This document shows positions 1-7,602 of a stretch of 64,000 bases of DNA, one piece after another. A model generated the notes under the pieces. It had not been told where the DNA came from and searched no databases. It saw only the letters and a program-made list of their open reading frames with translations. The stretch is taken from assembly GCF_000620165.1 (NCBI RefSeq), contig NZ_JHVN01000002.1, forward strand, positions 186,001 through 250,000, in the 5' to 3' direction. The first letter of the stretch is position 1. The number at the start of each line of letters is the position of its first letter. The stretch comes from Anoxybacillus tepidamans PS2 (GTDB taxonomy: Bacteria > Bacillota > Bacilli > Bacillales > Anoxybacillaceae). The translations under genes and the position numbers were made by a program.

Positions 1-35
1 CTGATCGAATCAGTAACACGTAAAGATGAAGACCT

Positions 36-884
36 CTATTCGCTTTTTTTTGCAAGCCTTTGCAAATGCATCGTCAAATAAACTGCTTCTGCCTCATCAA
101 CAGGCATTTGCAACGTTTGCTGCATGATTTTTATTAGCTTCCATGCAACATTGTAACATAGCGGGTACTCTTCTTTCAAGATTTTCGACAATTTTTTAGG
201 CTCCTCGACACGCTCACCTTTTTTCACCCGTTCAATCGCATAGCGCAAATGTTGGATAAATCGTAAATAATAAATGCTTTCGCGATCAATAGCCATATCG
301 AATTGTTCCTCGACGACGGATACTAGTGTAGCAATTAACTGTGAATATTTGTTGACTTCTGAAAGGCTTTGCTCCGAAATACCGCTATGAATATGCAAAG
401 CAATAAACCCTATTTCTCCCTTCGGAAGTTCAACATGCAGCTTTTCATTTAGCATCTCAACAACTTCTTTCGCAATTCCATATTCGAGGGGATACAAGCT
501 TTTCGTCTCCATCAAAAATGGATTTTTTAAATCAAGCCCTTGCTCAATCCGTTTGATCGCAAAAGAAATATGGTCTGTTAACGCAACATGAATATGCTCA
601 TTAAGCGGCATATGCACGCGGTTTTTAATATGCTGCATCACTTCGTTCATGACACCGACAAATTCCTCATCAAGTTGCGGTAACAGCTTTTTATACTGCT
701 CTTGCTCCCGCTCATTTTTTAAAATAAACCACTTCTCAACCGCACTTTGCTCGATCACATCTCCTTTTTTTCGGCCAAATCCGATCCCTTTGCCGAGCAA
801 AACAACCTCGTCATATTCAGGATGAGAAGCAACAAGCACGTTGTTGTTTAGTATTTTTTCAATCCGAAAGGACTTTTCCACCAA
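36..884 (-). CDS. glcT: Transcription antiterminator GlcT (BglG/LicT family)
   Basis: RNA-binding antiterminator that, in Bacillus, lets transcription of the glucose PTS operon (ptsGHI) proceed when glucose is present. An N-terminal CAT RNA-binding domain (about residues 1-60, motif ILNNNVLVASHP and GKGIGFGRK) is followed by two PTS regulation domains (about 65-170 and 175-282) with the expected histidines in LNEHIHVALTDH, FIALHIHSG, RFIQHLRYA and TMHLQR. At 282 aa the length fits B. subtilis GlcT (about 288 aa) and the sequence closely resembles it from memory. ptsG would be expected just beyond the left edge. No RAT-like target was recognised upstream of the gene itself. Confidence 0.93.
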   Translation of the reverse strand: MVEKSFRIEKILNNNVLVASHPEYDEVVLLGKGIGFGRKKGDVIEQSAVEKWFILKNEREQEQYKKLLPQLDEEFVGVMNEVMQHIKNRVHMPLNEHIHVALTDHISFAIKRIEQGLDLKNPFLMETKSLYPLEYGIAKEVVEMLNEKLHVELPKGEIGFIALHIHSGISEQSLSEVNKYSQLIATLVSVVEEQFDMAIDRESIYYLRFIQHLRYAIERVKKGERVEEPKKLSKILKEEYPLCYNVAWKLIKIMQQTLQMPVDEAEAVYLTMHLQRLAKKSE

Positions 885-1030
885 AGCCCAGCTCCTTTGA
901 TTTAGACGTTTACAATACTATCATCTTACGCAACGATTTTCTGTTCGTCAATAATCGACTTTGCTGAAGAAAGAAGCTTTTTCCACTATGAAGACATACA
1001 TTATAGAAAAACACCGAAAAGGAGACTTAC

Positions 1031-1483
1031 ATGATGAATCAACTAAAACCCGAGAAACTTCACATACAATGGGGAGACGAAACAAGCCTTTACACCCCCG
1101 CTATTGGGAGAAAATATACGCTGACTCATTCCGATGCAACAGGTGATCTTTATTTGCATATTGGTCGAGCGTTTGCTGTAGAACGTCTCAGCAAAATGCG
1201 CGACGAGGTATTGGCGGAATGGAAGACAGTGAAACAAACCCTTATTTTATTCGTCTATGTGTACGTTGGGAACGCAAACATTAGTCAAGAAGCAAGTCAA
1301 CAACGAAAAAAGATGTTCGAAAAAGAGCTGCCGCTTGCTCTTGAGGCGATTCGTTACGGTGATCGGCAATTTTTTCAGACGTATCCCTCCTTAGATTTTA
1401 GCCCGATTCTCGTTCATTTTACGTCGGAATATCCCCATTTAAATATCACCGAATCTTACGGATCCCCTTATATGTACAAATAA
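1031..1483 (+). CDS. Staygreen (SGR) family protein
   Basis: A 150-aa protein resembling the bacterial branch of the staygreen family. Plant SGR enzymes remove Mg from chlorophyll a; the role in non-photosynthetic Bacillaceae is unknown. The family-like stretch PAIGRKYTLTHSDATGDLYL (residues about 24-43) and the MRDEVLAEW motif (about 57-65) support the call. The start is the first of two adjacent ATGs, with AAGGAG about 8 nt upstream. No signal peptide or membrane segment is seen, so it is probably cytoplasmic. It lies upstream of an alpha/beta hydrolase on the same strand with an 89-nt gap, so joint transcription is possible. Family membership is by recalled similarity. Confidence 0.7.
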   Translation: MMNQLKPEKLHIQWGDETSLYTPAIGRKYTLTHSDATGDLYLHIGRAFAVERLSKMRDEVLAEWKTVKQTLILFVYVYVGNANISQEASQQRKKMFEKELPLALEAIRYGDRQFFQTYPSLDFSPILVHFTSEYPHLNITESYGSPYMYK

Positions 1484-1572
1484 ACATGTTCTTTCTAAAA
1501 GATATAAATCATATTGTCCACACATCTTATCCATACTAATGAAAGCAACGTTTTATGAATGGGGGTTCGGTC

Positions 1573-2337
1573 ATGCCATATGCGACAATAGAACAAGATA
1601 TACGCCTATATTATACAGATGAGGGCAATGGCAAACCTCTTTTATTTATCCACCCTCCAGGAATGGGAAGCATCGTTTTTCAAAACCAAAGGGTGCTCGC
1701 CTCTCATTTTCGCGTCATCACATATGATATGCGTGGCAACGGAAAAAGCAGCCCGTCGAACAAAACGATTACCATTCCTTTATTAGCCGAAGACATTGAT
1801 CGATTGCTTGATTTTCTAAAAATTGATCGAGTCATTGTGTGTGGTTATTCAAACGGTGGGTCCATTGCACAAGAGTTCGCGCTCCGTTATCCAGAGCATG
1901 TAGAGGCTATCGTGTTAATCGGCGGTTTTTCCGAAGTCTGCACACCTCTGTTGTATTTGGAATTCTTGCTCGGTATTTATACAGCAAAAAACGGAGCGAT
2001 TTCGCTGCTTGCGAAAGTATTAGGAGCCGCCCATGGAAAAACTCGCGCAGAGAAAAAAGCGATTGAGCAATATGTGCGTCTTGTCAATCAAAATGATTTA
2101 TTTCACATGTATCAGGCAGGCCTACACTATTGCTGCACAGAACGCTTAGCAAATTTAAATGCACCTGTTCTCTTGATATACGGCGCCCGCGATCATTACG
2201 TGCATTCTTATGAGTCAATCTTTAAGGAGCGGCTTCCCCATATGCGTGTCGTCTATATTGACAAGGCGCGTCATCAAATTCCGACAAGGCACGATGATGA
2301 ATTAAATGCTATTTTAAAGGCATACTTTTTATCGTAA
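1573..2337 (+). CDS. Alpha/beta hydrolase
   Basis: Alpha/beta-hydrolase-fold enzyme of 254 aa with substrate unknown. The oxyanion region reads HPPGMGS, followed by YDMRGNGKS. The nucleophile elbow is GYSNGG, with Ser as predicted nucleophile near residue 91. The acid is the Asp in GARDHYV near residue 211, and the His lies in ARHQIPT near residue 236. An in-frame ATG lies 18 nt upstream, but the GGGGG stretch at 1561-1565 is correctly spaced only for the ATG at 1573. The sequence looks like the generic 3-oxoadipate enol-lactonase-like group, which does not fix the substrate. Confidence 0.85.
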   Translation: MPYATIEQDIRLYYTDEGNGKPLLFIHPPGMGSIVFQNQRVLASHFRVITYDMRGNGKSSPSNKTITIPLLAEDIDRLLDFLKIDRVIVCGYSNGGSIAQEFALRYPEHVEAIVLIGGFSEVCTPLLYLEFLLGIYTAKNGAISLLAKVLGAAHGKTRAEKKAIEQYVRLVNQNDLFHMYQAGLHYCCTERLANLNAPVLLIYGARDHYVHSYESIFKERLPHMRVVYIDKARHQIPTRHDDELNAILKAYFLS

Positions 2338-2366
2338 AAACATTATGATGATAAGGAGGAAGTGGC

Positions 2367-2495
2367 ATGGCTAAAAAAGGAAGACAGAACAAGGTAAGTC
2401 AAGAAGTAGCCAATCCAACCGTTTCTAAAGCGGAAGCTGAAATGGCTCAAGATAGTGTAGATACAGCAAAACAAGCAAAGAAAAACCGTTCCTAA
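2367..2495 (+). CDS. Small hydrophilic protein, unknown
   Basis: A 42-aa ORF beginning MAKKGRQNKVSQEVANP, preceded by a strong ribosome-binding site (AAGGAGG at 2353-2359, about 7 nt from the ATG). It is rich in Lys, Ala, Gln and Glu and has no Cys or hydrophobic segment. It resembles the many short basic proteins expressed in Bacillus forespores, but I cannot assign it to a named family. A weak hairpin follows at 2524-2558. The strong ribosome-binding site and tight placement after the hydrolase are the main evidence that it is real. Confidence 0.55.
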   Translation: MAKKGRQNKVSQEVANPTVSKAEAEMAQDSVDTAKQAKKNRS

Positions 2496-2523
2496 TATAG
2501 AAACGGAAATGGCAATTAATGAA

Positions 2524-2566
2524 CCTCCCCTACCTGTATTCCATTTACATGTAGGAGGCTTCCTTG
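2524..2566 (+). terminator. Possible weak terminator
   Basis: Imperfect hairpin: CCTCC with TAC and TGTA on the left arm pairs with TACA, GTA and GGAGG on the right, with a CC bulge. The following tract is only T-rich, so termination after the 42-aa ORF is uncertain. Confidence 0.35.
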
Positions 2567-2583
2567 TGAATATGCTAAACAAA

Positions 2584-2607
2584 GGGCCGGCTCATGAATG
2601 CCGGCCT
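2584..2607 (-). terminator. Terminator overlapping the antiporter stop codon
   Basis: GGCCGGC and GCCGGCC arms around an 8-nt loop, followed on the minus strand by TTTGTTT. The TGA stop of the antiporter gene (2592-2594) lies in the loop, so one arm is the last coding codons. Confidence 0.75.
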
Positions 2608-3740
2608 AATGCTTGACTCTCTTTAAAAAAGACTTTTAACAAAGGCGGAGTGACAATGGTCGTCACAAGCACTACAGCCACAAGAGCGGCGAATAAGTCT
2701 GATGTCAACAATTTCGCTTCAAGGCCGATACCCGCAATAATAAGCGCTACTTCACCGCGTGAAACCATTCCAGCTCCAACAGCAATAGAGCTTCTCCACT
2801 CAAATCCTGCCAGTTTCGCGCCAAGCGCGGCACCTACTAATTTTGTCAAAATCGCCAGTACACTTAAACCGATAATGAGTCCAATATGTTGGCTGACATC
2901 GGAAAGCTCGGCTGCAACCCCAATCGATGTAAAAAAGACGGGAACAAAAATAGAATAGCTAATCGTCTCAACTTTATGGAAAATTTCTTCTTTATAATTT
3001 GTGAAACTAATCGCGACCCCAGCTATATATGCCCCAATAATGGCAGCAACCCCAGCCGCCTCAGCGAAGTAAGCAAATGCAAAACAAACGATTAACCCTG
3101 CGGAGATCACCGCTTCATCTACTCGGAGCGGCGCAAACAAGCGCAACATAAAAGGAACGGCCTTCCAAGCTAACAAAATGGCCACAGCAAAAAATGCAAT
3201 CTTTTTCATAATAACAGCGTCGATTTGAACATCGCCGCCCGTTAAGCTCATTAAAAATGCCAGCCCAATAATAACGAGAATATCGTCGATAACAGCAGCA
3301 CCTAAAATCGCCGAGCCTTCTTTAGATTTAAGCTGATTCATCTCTTTTAACGCCTGCACGGAAATACTGACGCTTGTCGCCGACAGTAAAAGCCCTAAAA
3401 AAATCGCCTTTATAGGCGTCAAACCGATCATAACTCCCGCTATATACCCAAGGCATAAAGGCACGATAATTCCTAATACTCCCACAAATGAAGCTGCTTT
3501 TCCCGTCCGCTTCAACTGTTCGATATCTGTTTCAAGCCCCGCAATAAACATCAGTAAAATAACGCCGATTTGGCTTACTTCCTTTAAAAATTCTGTATCG
3601 TTGACAATCCCTAGCACTGTCGGGCCAAGAATAATACCAATAAGCAATTTTCCGAGCACTGCCGGCTGGCCAAGCCGCACGCTTACATCCCCCGCCAACT
3701 TTGAGGCAAACAAAATAGCGGCTAGCTGTAAAATAAACAT
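2592..3740 (-). CDS. CPA2 family cation/proton antiporter (NapA/GerN-like)
   Basis: Integral membrane monovalent cation/H+ antiporter of 382 aa with about 11-12 hydrophobic helices along its length. The Asp-Asp pair in AAVIDDILVI (near residue 150) is the ion-binding motif of electrogenic CPA2 exchangers such as NapA. LGQPAVLGKLLIGIILGP near the N-terminus is typical of the family. There is no C-terminal TrkA-N/RCK domain, so it is the short form, like GerN of Bacillus cereus, which acts in inosine germination. Whether this protein serves germination or general sodium or potassium homeostasis cannot be told from the sequence. It is a single-gene unit with its own terminator. Confidence 0.88.
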   Translation of the reverse strand: MFILQLAAILFASKLAGDVSVRLGQPAVLGKLLIGIILGPTVLGIVNDTEFLKEVSQIGVILLMFIAGLETDIEQLKRTGKAASFVGVLGIIVPLCLGYIAGVMIGLTPIKAIFLGLLLSATSVSISVQALKEMNQLKSKEGSAILGAAVIDDILVIIGLAFLMSLTGGDVQIDAVIMKKIAFFAVAILLAWKAVPFMLRLFAPLRVDEAVISAGLIVCFAFAYFAEAAGVAAIIGAYIAGVAISFTNYKEEIFHKVETISYSIFVPVFFTSIGVAAELSDVSQHIGLIIGLSVLAILTKLVGAALGAKLAGFEWRSSIAVGAGMVSRGEVALIIAGIGLEAKLLTSDLFAALVAVVLVTTIVTPPLLKVFFKESQALGRHS

Positions 3741-3811
3741 TCCTCACTCTCCTTTAAACTTTTCTCGCCGCCATATTTACGAATAGCATATCCCAAAAGT
3801 TTCGCTTTAAA

Positions 3812-3846
3812 TAAAAAAGAAGGCACAACACTTGTACATGCCTTCT
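3812..3846 (-). terminator. Intrinsic terminator of the 85-aa ORF
   Basis: GAAGGCA and TGCCTTC arms at 3819-3825 and 3839-3845, followed on the minus strand by TTTTTTATTT. It ends the small gene at 3850-4107. Confidence 0.75.
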
Positions 3847-3849
3847 CTG

Positions 3850-4107
3850 TTAAGAGTGCGCAGCTTTCGCTTTTTCTAATAAATTGCAGACAATGTGCAT
3901 TTTTGCTTTCGTCGCTTGAAGCGTTGTTTCTGCATCTACTTTTTCTATTGCAGAAATCACAGTCAAATCATAGATTGCTCGTGCTAGTTGTTCTGTCGCA
4001 CATTTAAGCTGTGCAGTATCATACATCACACCATCTTTTAAGAGCAATCGCAGCACCTCGTTCGCTTTTTGCTGAATATAAAAAACATCGGAACGATAAT
4101 CGCTCAT
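3850..4107 (-). CDS. Conserved-looking hypothetical protein, 85 aa
   Basis: Not recognised. The start MSDYRSDVFYIQQK is chosen because a GGGGGAG ribosome-binding site precedes it; an in-frame ATG 57 nt further upstream adds a Trp/Arg-rich stretch that looks non-coding. The protein is soluble and predicted mostly helical (ANEVLRLLLKDGVMY, CATEQLARAIYDL, ATKAKMHIVCNLLEKA), with two Cys but no metal-binding pattern. Its own terminator follows. It lies 19 nt beyond the stop of the PAS-GGDEF-EAL gene, so read-through from that gene is possible. Confidence 0.6.
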   Translation of the reverse strand: MSDYRSDVFYIQQKANEVLRLLLKDGVMYDTAQLKCATEQLARAIYDLTVISAIEKVDAETTLQATKAKMHIVCNLLEKAKAAHS

Positions 4108-4182
4108 TTCCGCTCTCCCCCTTTTTCCTCTCCATGATATGCACGGATCGAAAAAATAGTACAAGCGGCAACATAGTAATTA

Positions 4183-6600
4183 TCATTTGTTCCATTGCCC
4201 AATTAATCGTTGTAATTTCGTCAACGTTTTCGGAAGTTGTTCAAACGGAATAGGAGGGCCAAAATAATAGCCTTGTAATTCTTCGCAGCCTTTTTCGAGG
4301 AGAAAACGAACCTGTTCCGCAGTTTCGACGCCTTCCGCCGTAACAAACAAATTCAATTTATGGGCAAGTAAAATAATCGCCTCAACAATTTCTTCACCTT
4401 TTCGATTTTCACTAATATTGCGGATGAAGGAACGATCAATTTTAACTGCATCAACTGGAAAACGGTTTAAATAATTCAAAGATGAGTAACTTACTCCAAA
4501 ATCATCAATAGCGATAGCAATTCCCAAGTTTTTAAATTTCTTTAAAACCCCGGTGACTTCTGCCGGATCTTTCATGATGGCCGTCTCAGTAATTTCGAAC
4601 ACGAAAGAAGATGGATCTACGTTTTCTTCTTCGAAAATATTGCGCACATTCTGTTCTAGTTCCTTATTCAAAAATTGACGTGCCGATAAATTAATGGCCA
4701 TTTTCAAATCGAGGAATCCCATTTGTCGGAACGTTTTCAAATCGCGACATGCTTGTCGCAACACCCACTTTCCAATTTCATCGATTCTGTTCGTTTCCTC
4801 GGCAATCGGAATAAATTCAGCTGGACTAACCATGCCAAGCTGGGGATGCTTCCAACGAATTAATGCTTCCACACTGATTGTTCCATTGCGAACATTAATC
4901 TTTGGCTGATAATACAGAAAAAGTTCACCATTTTCGATCGCCTGTTGCAAATCGTTTTCCAATCGTATTTTTTTAGTGAAAATGTCACGCATATGCGATT
5001 GATATTCAACAATGCGGCCCGGTCCGTTCATTTTTGCATAATACACTGCTTTATGAGCGCTGCCAAGCAGTGTTTCAACTGACAACAAATTAGCGTCTGT
5101 GGCGTAACTCACCCCCATATTAATCGTAATGTTGAGCTTTTCACCGGCAATAAAATAAGGTTCTTGCAAGTAAGCGTTAAGCTCGCAAAGCATTTGCTTA
5201 AGCTCTTCCTTTTCTTCATAAACGCAGGCGATCACAAATTCGTCTTCACTAATTCGCGCCAAGAATATCCGTTCAGACTGAATCGTTTTTAAACGTCTTG
5301 CCACCTGCCGCAGCAATTCATCACCATTTGAGTATCCAAGAAAATCGTTAATAAATTTAAATCGATGAATATCGATTAATATAACAGCAACTCCTTTATA
5401 TGAAAAAAGAAACTCATTTAATTTTTCGCACAAATAATTTCGGTTAGCAAGCCCTGTAAGCGAGTCATACTGTGCCATAAAGGCGATTTCTTGTTCTTTG
5501 CTTCTTTGCTCCGACAAATCGCGAATGACAAGAAACTTCGCTTTCTGTTCATCATACGGGACGGTCATTTCAAATACTTTTACTTCTTTTGTTTTGCCAT
5601 CTAGCGATATGACAACCCATTCGTCTTTATCTATTTTTCTAAGAAAGCTGCTTAGCTGTTTTCCTTCTACTTCACCTATATACTTGGCTTTGACCATTTC
5701 TAGCCCGGCTGGATTCATATATGTTACAACCCCGTTTACTTGAATGACCACCATATCCGGGAAAAATTCTACTACTCTCCGATACAGTTCTTCGCTTTGT
5801 TTCAATCGTTCCTGTACTTCAATTAAATCCGTTAAGTTTCTAATAATTGATAACCCCGCAATGACATTACCGTTTTTATCAAATAATGGGGTAATGTTGG
5901 CCGATACATATACCTTTGCACCATTTTTATCAGCGAGCGCTAGCCGAACGACCGTCAAACTTTCTCCAGCACTAAGCTTTCTTAATCCTCTTAACCATTT
6001 GGAGCGATATTTAGGCGCAAACTGCATGATCGATTTCGAAAGAAGCTCCTCTTCCTTCCAGCCAAACAGCCGCTCAAATTCACGGTTGACGCGCAAAATA
6101 CGCCCCTCAAGATCGAACATAATAAACGCATCATGCGAATGGGTAAGCAGCGAATGAAAAAGCTGATTAATTTCTTCGAATTGCTCTTCTTTCCGCATTA
6201 TTTCCGTAATATCACGCGTAAATGAAAGGATATATACAATCGCTCCCGTCTGATCAACAATCGGAATAAGCGTCGATTCAGCAATGCGGTATTCACCCTC
6301 GATATTCATTTGATCGCGATACGTAATAATCCGTTTCGTCTCTACTACTTTTCGATATTTTGTATTTAAATGGTCAGAAATGTCTTTTGGATAAATGTCA
6401 TCGATACATTTCCCCATGTCTTCTTCTACCAAACTTGCTAAATGAAGCGCTTTAGGGCTTACATGCACGTAACGAAAACGAGGTCCTTCTTCTACTTTCA
6501 TTAGAAAAACGATATCAAACAATTGATCCATTACTGTAAATAATAATTGTTCATCTGCCAACAACTTCTGAACAAATTGATTGCTTTTCATCTTCTCCAT
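4183..6600 (-). CDS. PAS-PAS-PAS-GGDEF-EAL cyclic-di-GMP signalling protein
   Basis: An 805-aa cytoplasmic sensor-effector: three PAS domains (about residues 20-135, 145-260 and 270-365), a GGDEF domain (about 375-535) and an EAL domain (about 550-800). The EAL part keeps EALIRW (residue about 577), DDFGVSYSS, KIDRSFI and TAEGVET, so c-di-GMP phosphodiesterase activity is expected. The GGDEF site is degenerate: residues 451-455 read SEDEF, although IDIHRFKFIND is retained upstream. Known families with this pattern use the dead GGDEF as a GTP-sensing or regulatory domain; applying that here is inference. No transmembrane segment is seen. The likely outcome is PAS-controlled breakdown of c-di-GMP. 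Confidence 0.92.
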   Translation of the reverse strand: MEKMKSNQFVQKLLADEQLLFTVMDQLFDIVFLMKVEEGPRFRYVHVSPKALHLASLVEEDMGKCIDDIYPKDISDHLNTKYRKVVETKRIITYRDQMNIEGEYRIAESTLIPIVDQTGAIVYILSFTRDITEIMRKEEQFEEINQLFHSLLTHSHDAFIMFDLEGRILRVNREFERLFGWKEEELLSKSIMQFAPKYRSKWLRGLRKLSAGESLTVVRLALADKNGAKVYVSANITPLFDKNGNVIAGLSIIRNLTDLIEVQERLKQSEELYRRVVEFFPDMVVIQVNGVVTYMNPAGLEMVKAKYIGEVEGKQLSSFLRKIDKDEWVVISLDGKTKEVKVFEMTVPYDEQKAKFLVIRDLSEQRSKEQEIAFMAQYDSLTGLANRNYLCEKLNEFLFSYKGVAVILIDIHRFKFINDFLGYSNGDELLRQVARRLKTIQSERIFLARISEDEFVIACVYEEKEELKQMLCELNAYLQEPYFIAGEKLNITINMGVSYATDANLLSVETLLGSAHKAVYYAKMNGPGRIVEYQSHMRDIFTKKIRLENDLQQAIENGELFLYYQPKINVRNGTISVEALIRWKHPQLGMVSPAEFIPIAEETNRIDEIGKWVLRQACRDLKTFRQMGFLDLKMAINLSARQFLNKELEQNVRNIFEEENVDPSSFVFEITETAIMKDPAEVTGVLKKFKNLGIAIAIDDFGVSYSSLNYLNRFPVDAVKIDRSFIRNISENRKGEEIVEAIILLAHKLNLFVTAEGVETAEQVRFLLEKGCEELQGYYFGPPIPFEQLPKTLTKLQRLIGQWNK

Positions 6601-6680
6601 TCCTTTATGTTGATCTCACGTGACAATCCCCTCTTACTATATATTTCGGCAAAAAATTAAGCAGTTTAATATTATTCAAT

Positions 6681-6722
6681 AAAAAATCCTTATCCCTTTA
6701 TACAAAAAGGATAAGGATTTTC
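6681..6722 (-). terminator. Terminator of the DUF1659-DUF2922-YvrJ cluster
   Basis: AAAATCCTTATCC and GGATAAGGATTTT form a long perfect stem with A/T tracts on both sides, so it can work in either direction. On the minus strand it follows the yvrJ-like gene. Confidence 0.8.
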
Positions 6723-6735
6723 TGTATGAGGCATT

Positions 6736-6885
6736 TCAATTTTTTAATAATTGTTGAGGTAACCGCTCGATTGATTCAATGATGCCATCTAATTTTGCCT
6801 CGATTCGATAAAGTAAATAAAACGTAATAACTGCTGGAAATCCGACATCTGAAATTAGCGATAAGTAGGTTTCCAATTCCGTCAC
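6736..6885 (-). CDS. YvrJ-family small membrane protein
   Basis: A 49-aa ORF reading TYLSLISDVGFPAVITFYLL then YRIEAKLDGI, the pattern of the YvrJ family: one membrane segment (about residues 6-26) and a short amphipathic tail. The start is GTG at 6885; no ATG exists before the upstream in-frame stop, and the ribosome-binding site is weak. It is the last gene of three tiny genes (DUF1659, DUF2922, YvrJ) that recur together in Firmicutes. Function is unknown. Membrane location is inferred from the single hydrophobic stretch. Confidence 0.7.
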   Translation of the reverse strand: MTELETYLSLISDVGFPAVITFYLLYRIEAKLDGIIESIERLPQQLLKN

Positions 6886-6946
6886 TCCATCCCGTTTTAC
6901 TCTTTTTTAAAACAGCCAGTTCGGTTGCCGAACTGGCCATTGTCTG

Positions 6947-7165
6947 CTATGTTAATGAAACTTCCGCCACATCTCGTTGTAATAATCTAGCTCCTTGTTT
7001 TCCTACAAAGTCGCCGCCATTTGAAGTGAAAATATTGGCCGCAATGATAGTATCCATTACCGAAGATACGTGCTGTGCGTTTACCGGCTCAATCGGATTA
7101 TCAATAACAATTCTTACAGCCTTTCCTTGTTCATTCACAAACTCTAGCTCTAACGATTTCTCCAT
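6947..7165 (-). CDS. DUF2922 family protein
   Basis: A 72-aa protein beginning MEKSLELEFVNEQGKAVRI, followed by IVIDNPIEPVNAQHV, which matches the DUF2922 pattern as I recall it. It is small and soluble, probably a beta-alpha fold, with no Cys or catalytic motif. It is the middle gene of the three-gene cluster, 15 nt after the DUF1659 gene and 61 nt before the YvrJ gene. It has a GGGGGAAAG ribosome-binding site. Function is not established for the family. Confidence 0.75.
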   Translation of the reverse strand: MEKSLELEFVNEQGKAVRIVIDNPIEPVNAQHVSSVMDTIIAANIFTSNGGDFVGKQGARLLQRDVAEVSLT

Positions 7166-7180
7166 TTCTCTTTCCCCCTA

Positions 7181-7399
7181 TCAATTTGTAATAAAATGCA
7201 AATCATTTCGTTCGATTTGTACAAGTGGGTGTGTTTGCAATGAGGCTAGCGCTTGCGCGACAGTAAATAGTTGTTCCGAAGTGGCTGTTACTTTGACATT
7301 GTTAAAACTTTTGCGCTTATAAATCGGCTTCCCTGTTTCATCTACACCTGCCTGAAGTACTAAGCGAAGCTGGGATTGTTGTGTAATCGCTTGTGCCAT
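7181..7399 (-). CDS. DUF1659 family protein
   Basis: A 72-aa protein matching DUF1659 (SQLRLVLQAGVDETGKPIY, then KRKSFNNVK). The start MAQAITQQ is chosen because AAAGGAGGTGA lies 8 nt upstream; a GTG three codons earlier falls on top of that ribosome-binding site. This is the first gene of the cluster and has a near-consensus ribosome-binding site, suggesting strong translation. It faces away from the nitroreductase gene across a shared 200-bp intergenic region. Function unknown. Confidence 0.75.
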   Translation of the reverse strand: MAQAITQQSQLRLVLQAGVDETGKPIYKRKSFNNVKVTATSEQLFTVAQALASLQTHPLVQIERNDLHFITN

Positions 7400-7492
7400 T
7401 TCCTTCACCTCCTTTCACCTTTACTATCGCACGTTGCTAGAAAAAGGATAGATAGCCCTAAAAAATTTTTTCAAAACACTCGAGTAAAATGT

Positions 7493-7521
7493 TTGACAAA
7501 GGACAAAAGTAACTTTATGAT
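7493..7521 (+). promoter_or_regulatory. Sigma-A promoter of the nitroreductase gene
   Basis: TTGACA at 7493-7498, a 17-nt spacer and TATGAT at 7516-7521: nearly ideal for the vegetative sigma factor. Transcription should begin near 7528. Confidence 0.8.
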
Positions 7522-7534
7522 AGGAATGTTTAAT

Positions 7535-7555
7535 AAACTTACTTAAAGTTAGTTT
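7535..7555 (+). promoter_or_regulatory. Candidate operator: 21-bp palindrome
   Basis: Arms AAACT and ACTT mirror AAGT and AGTTT around a central A, with only one mismatched position pair. It lies about +7 to +27 relative to the predicted transcription start, a classic repressor position. The binding protein is not identified; a redox- or quinone-sensing MarR/DUF24-type regulator would suit the gene but is inference. Confidence 0.55.
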
Positions 7556-7602
7556 GTTTATATTTAATATTAACTTTCATCTTTATTTAGGAGGGAATAA
7601 AC

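Noticed and set aside
961-1146. Plus-strand 61-aa reading frame over the start of the staygreen gene
   Set aside because: It overlaps the staygreen gene in another frame, starts with TTG and lacks a ribosome-binding site; the composition is not protein-like.
2343-2582. Minus-strand 79-aa frame with a hydrophobic segment
   Set aside because: Antisense to the 42-aa gene and the following hairpin, no ribosome-binding site; the hydrophobic stretch is the complement of Lys/Asn-rich codons.
2650-3095. Plus-strand frames inside the antiporter
   Set aside because: Antisense to a clear membrane transporter gene; reflect its codon bias only.
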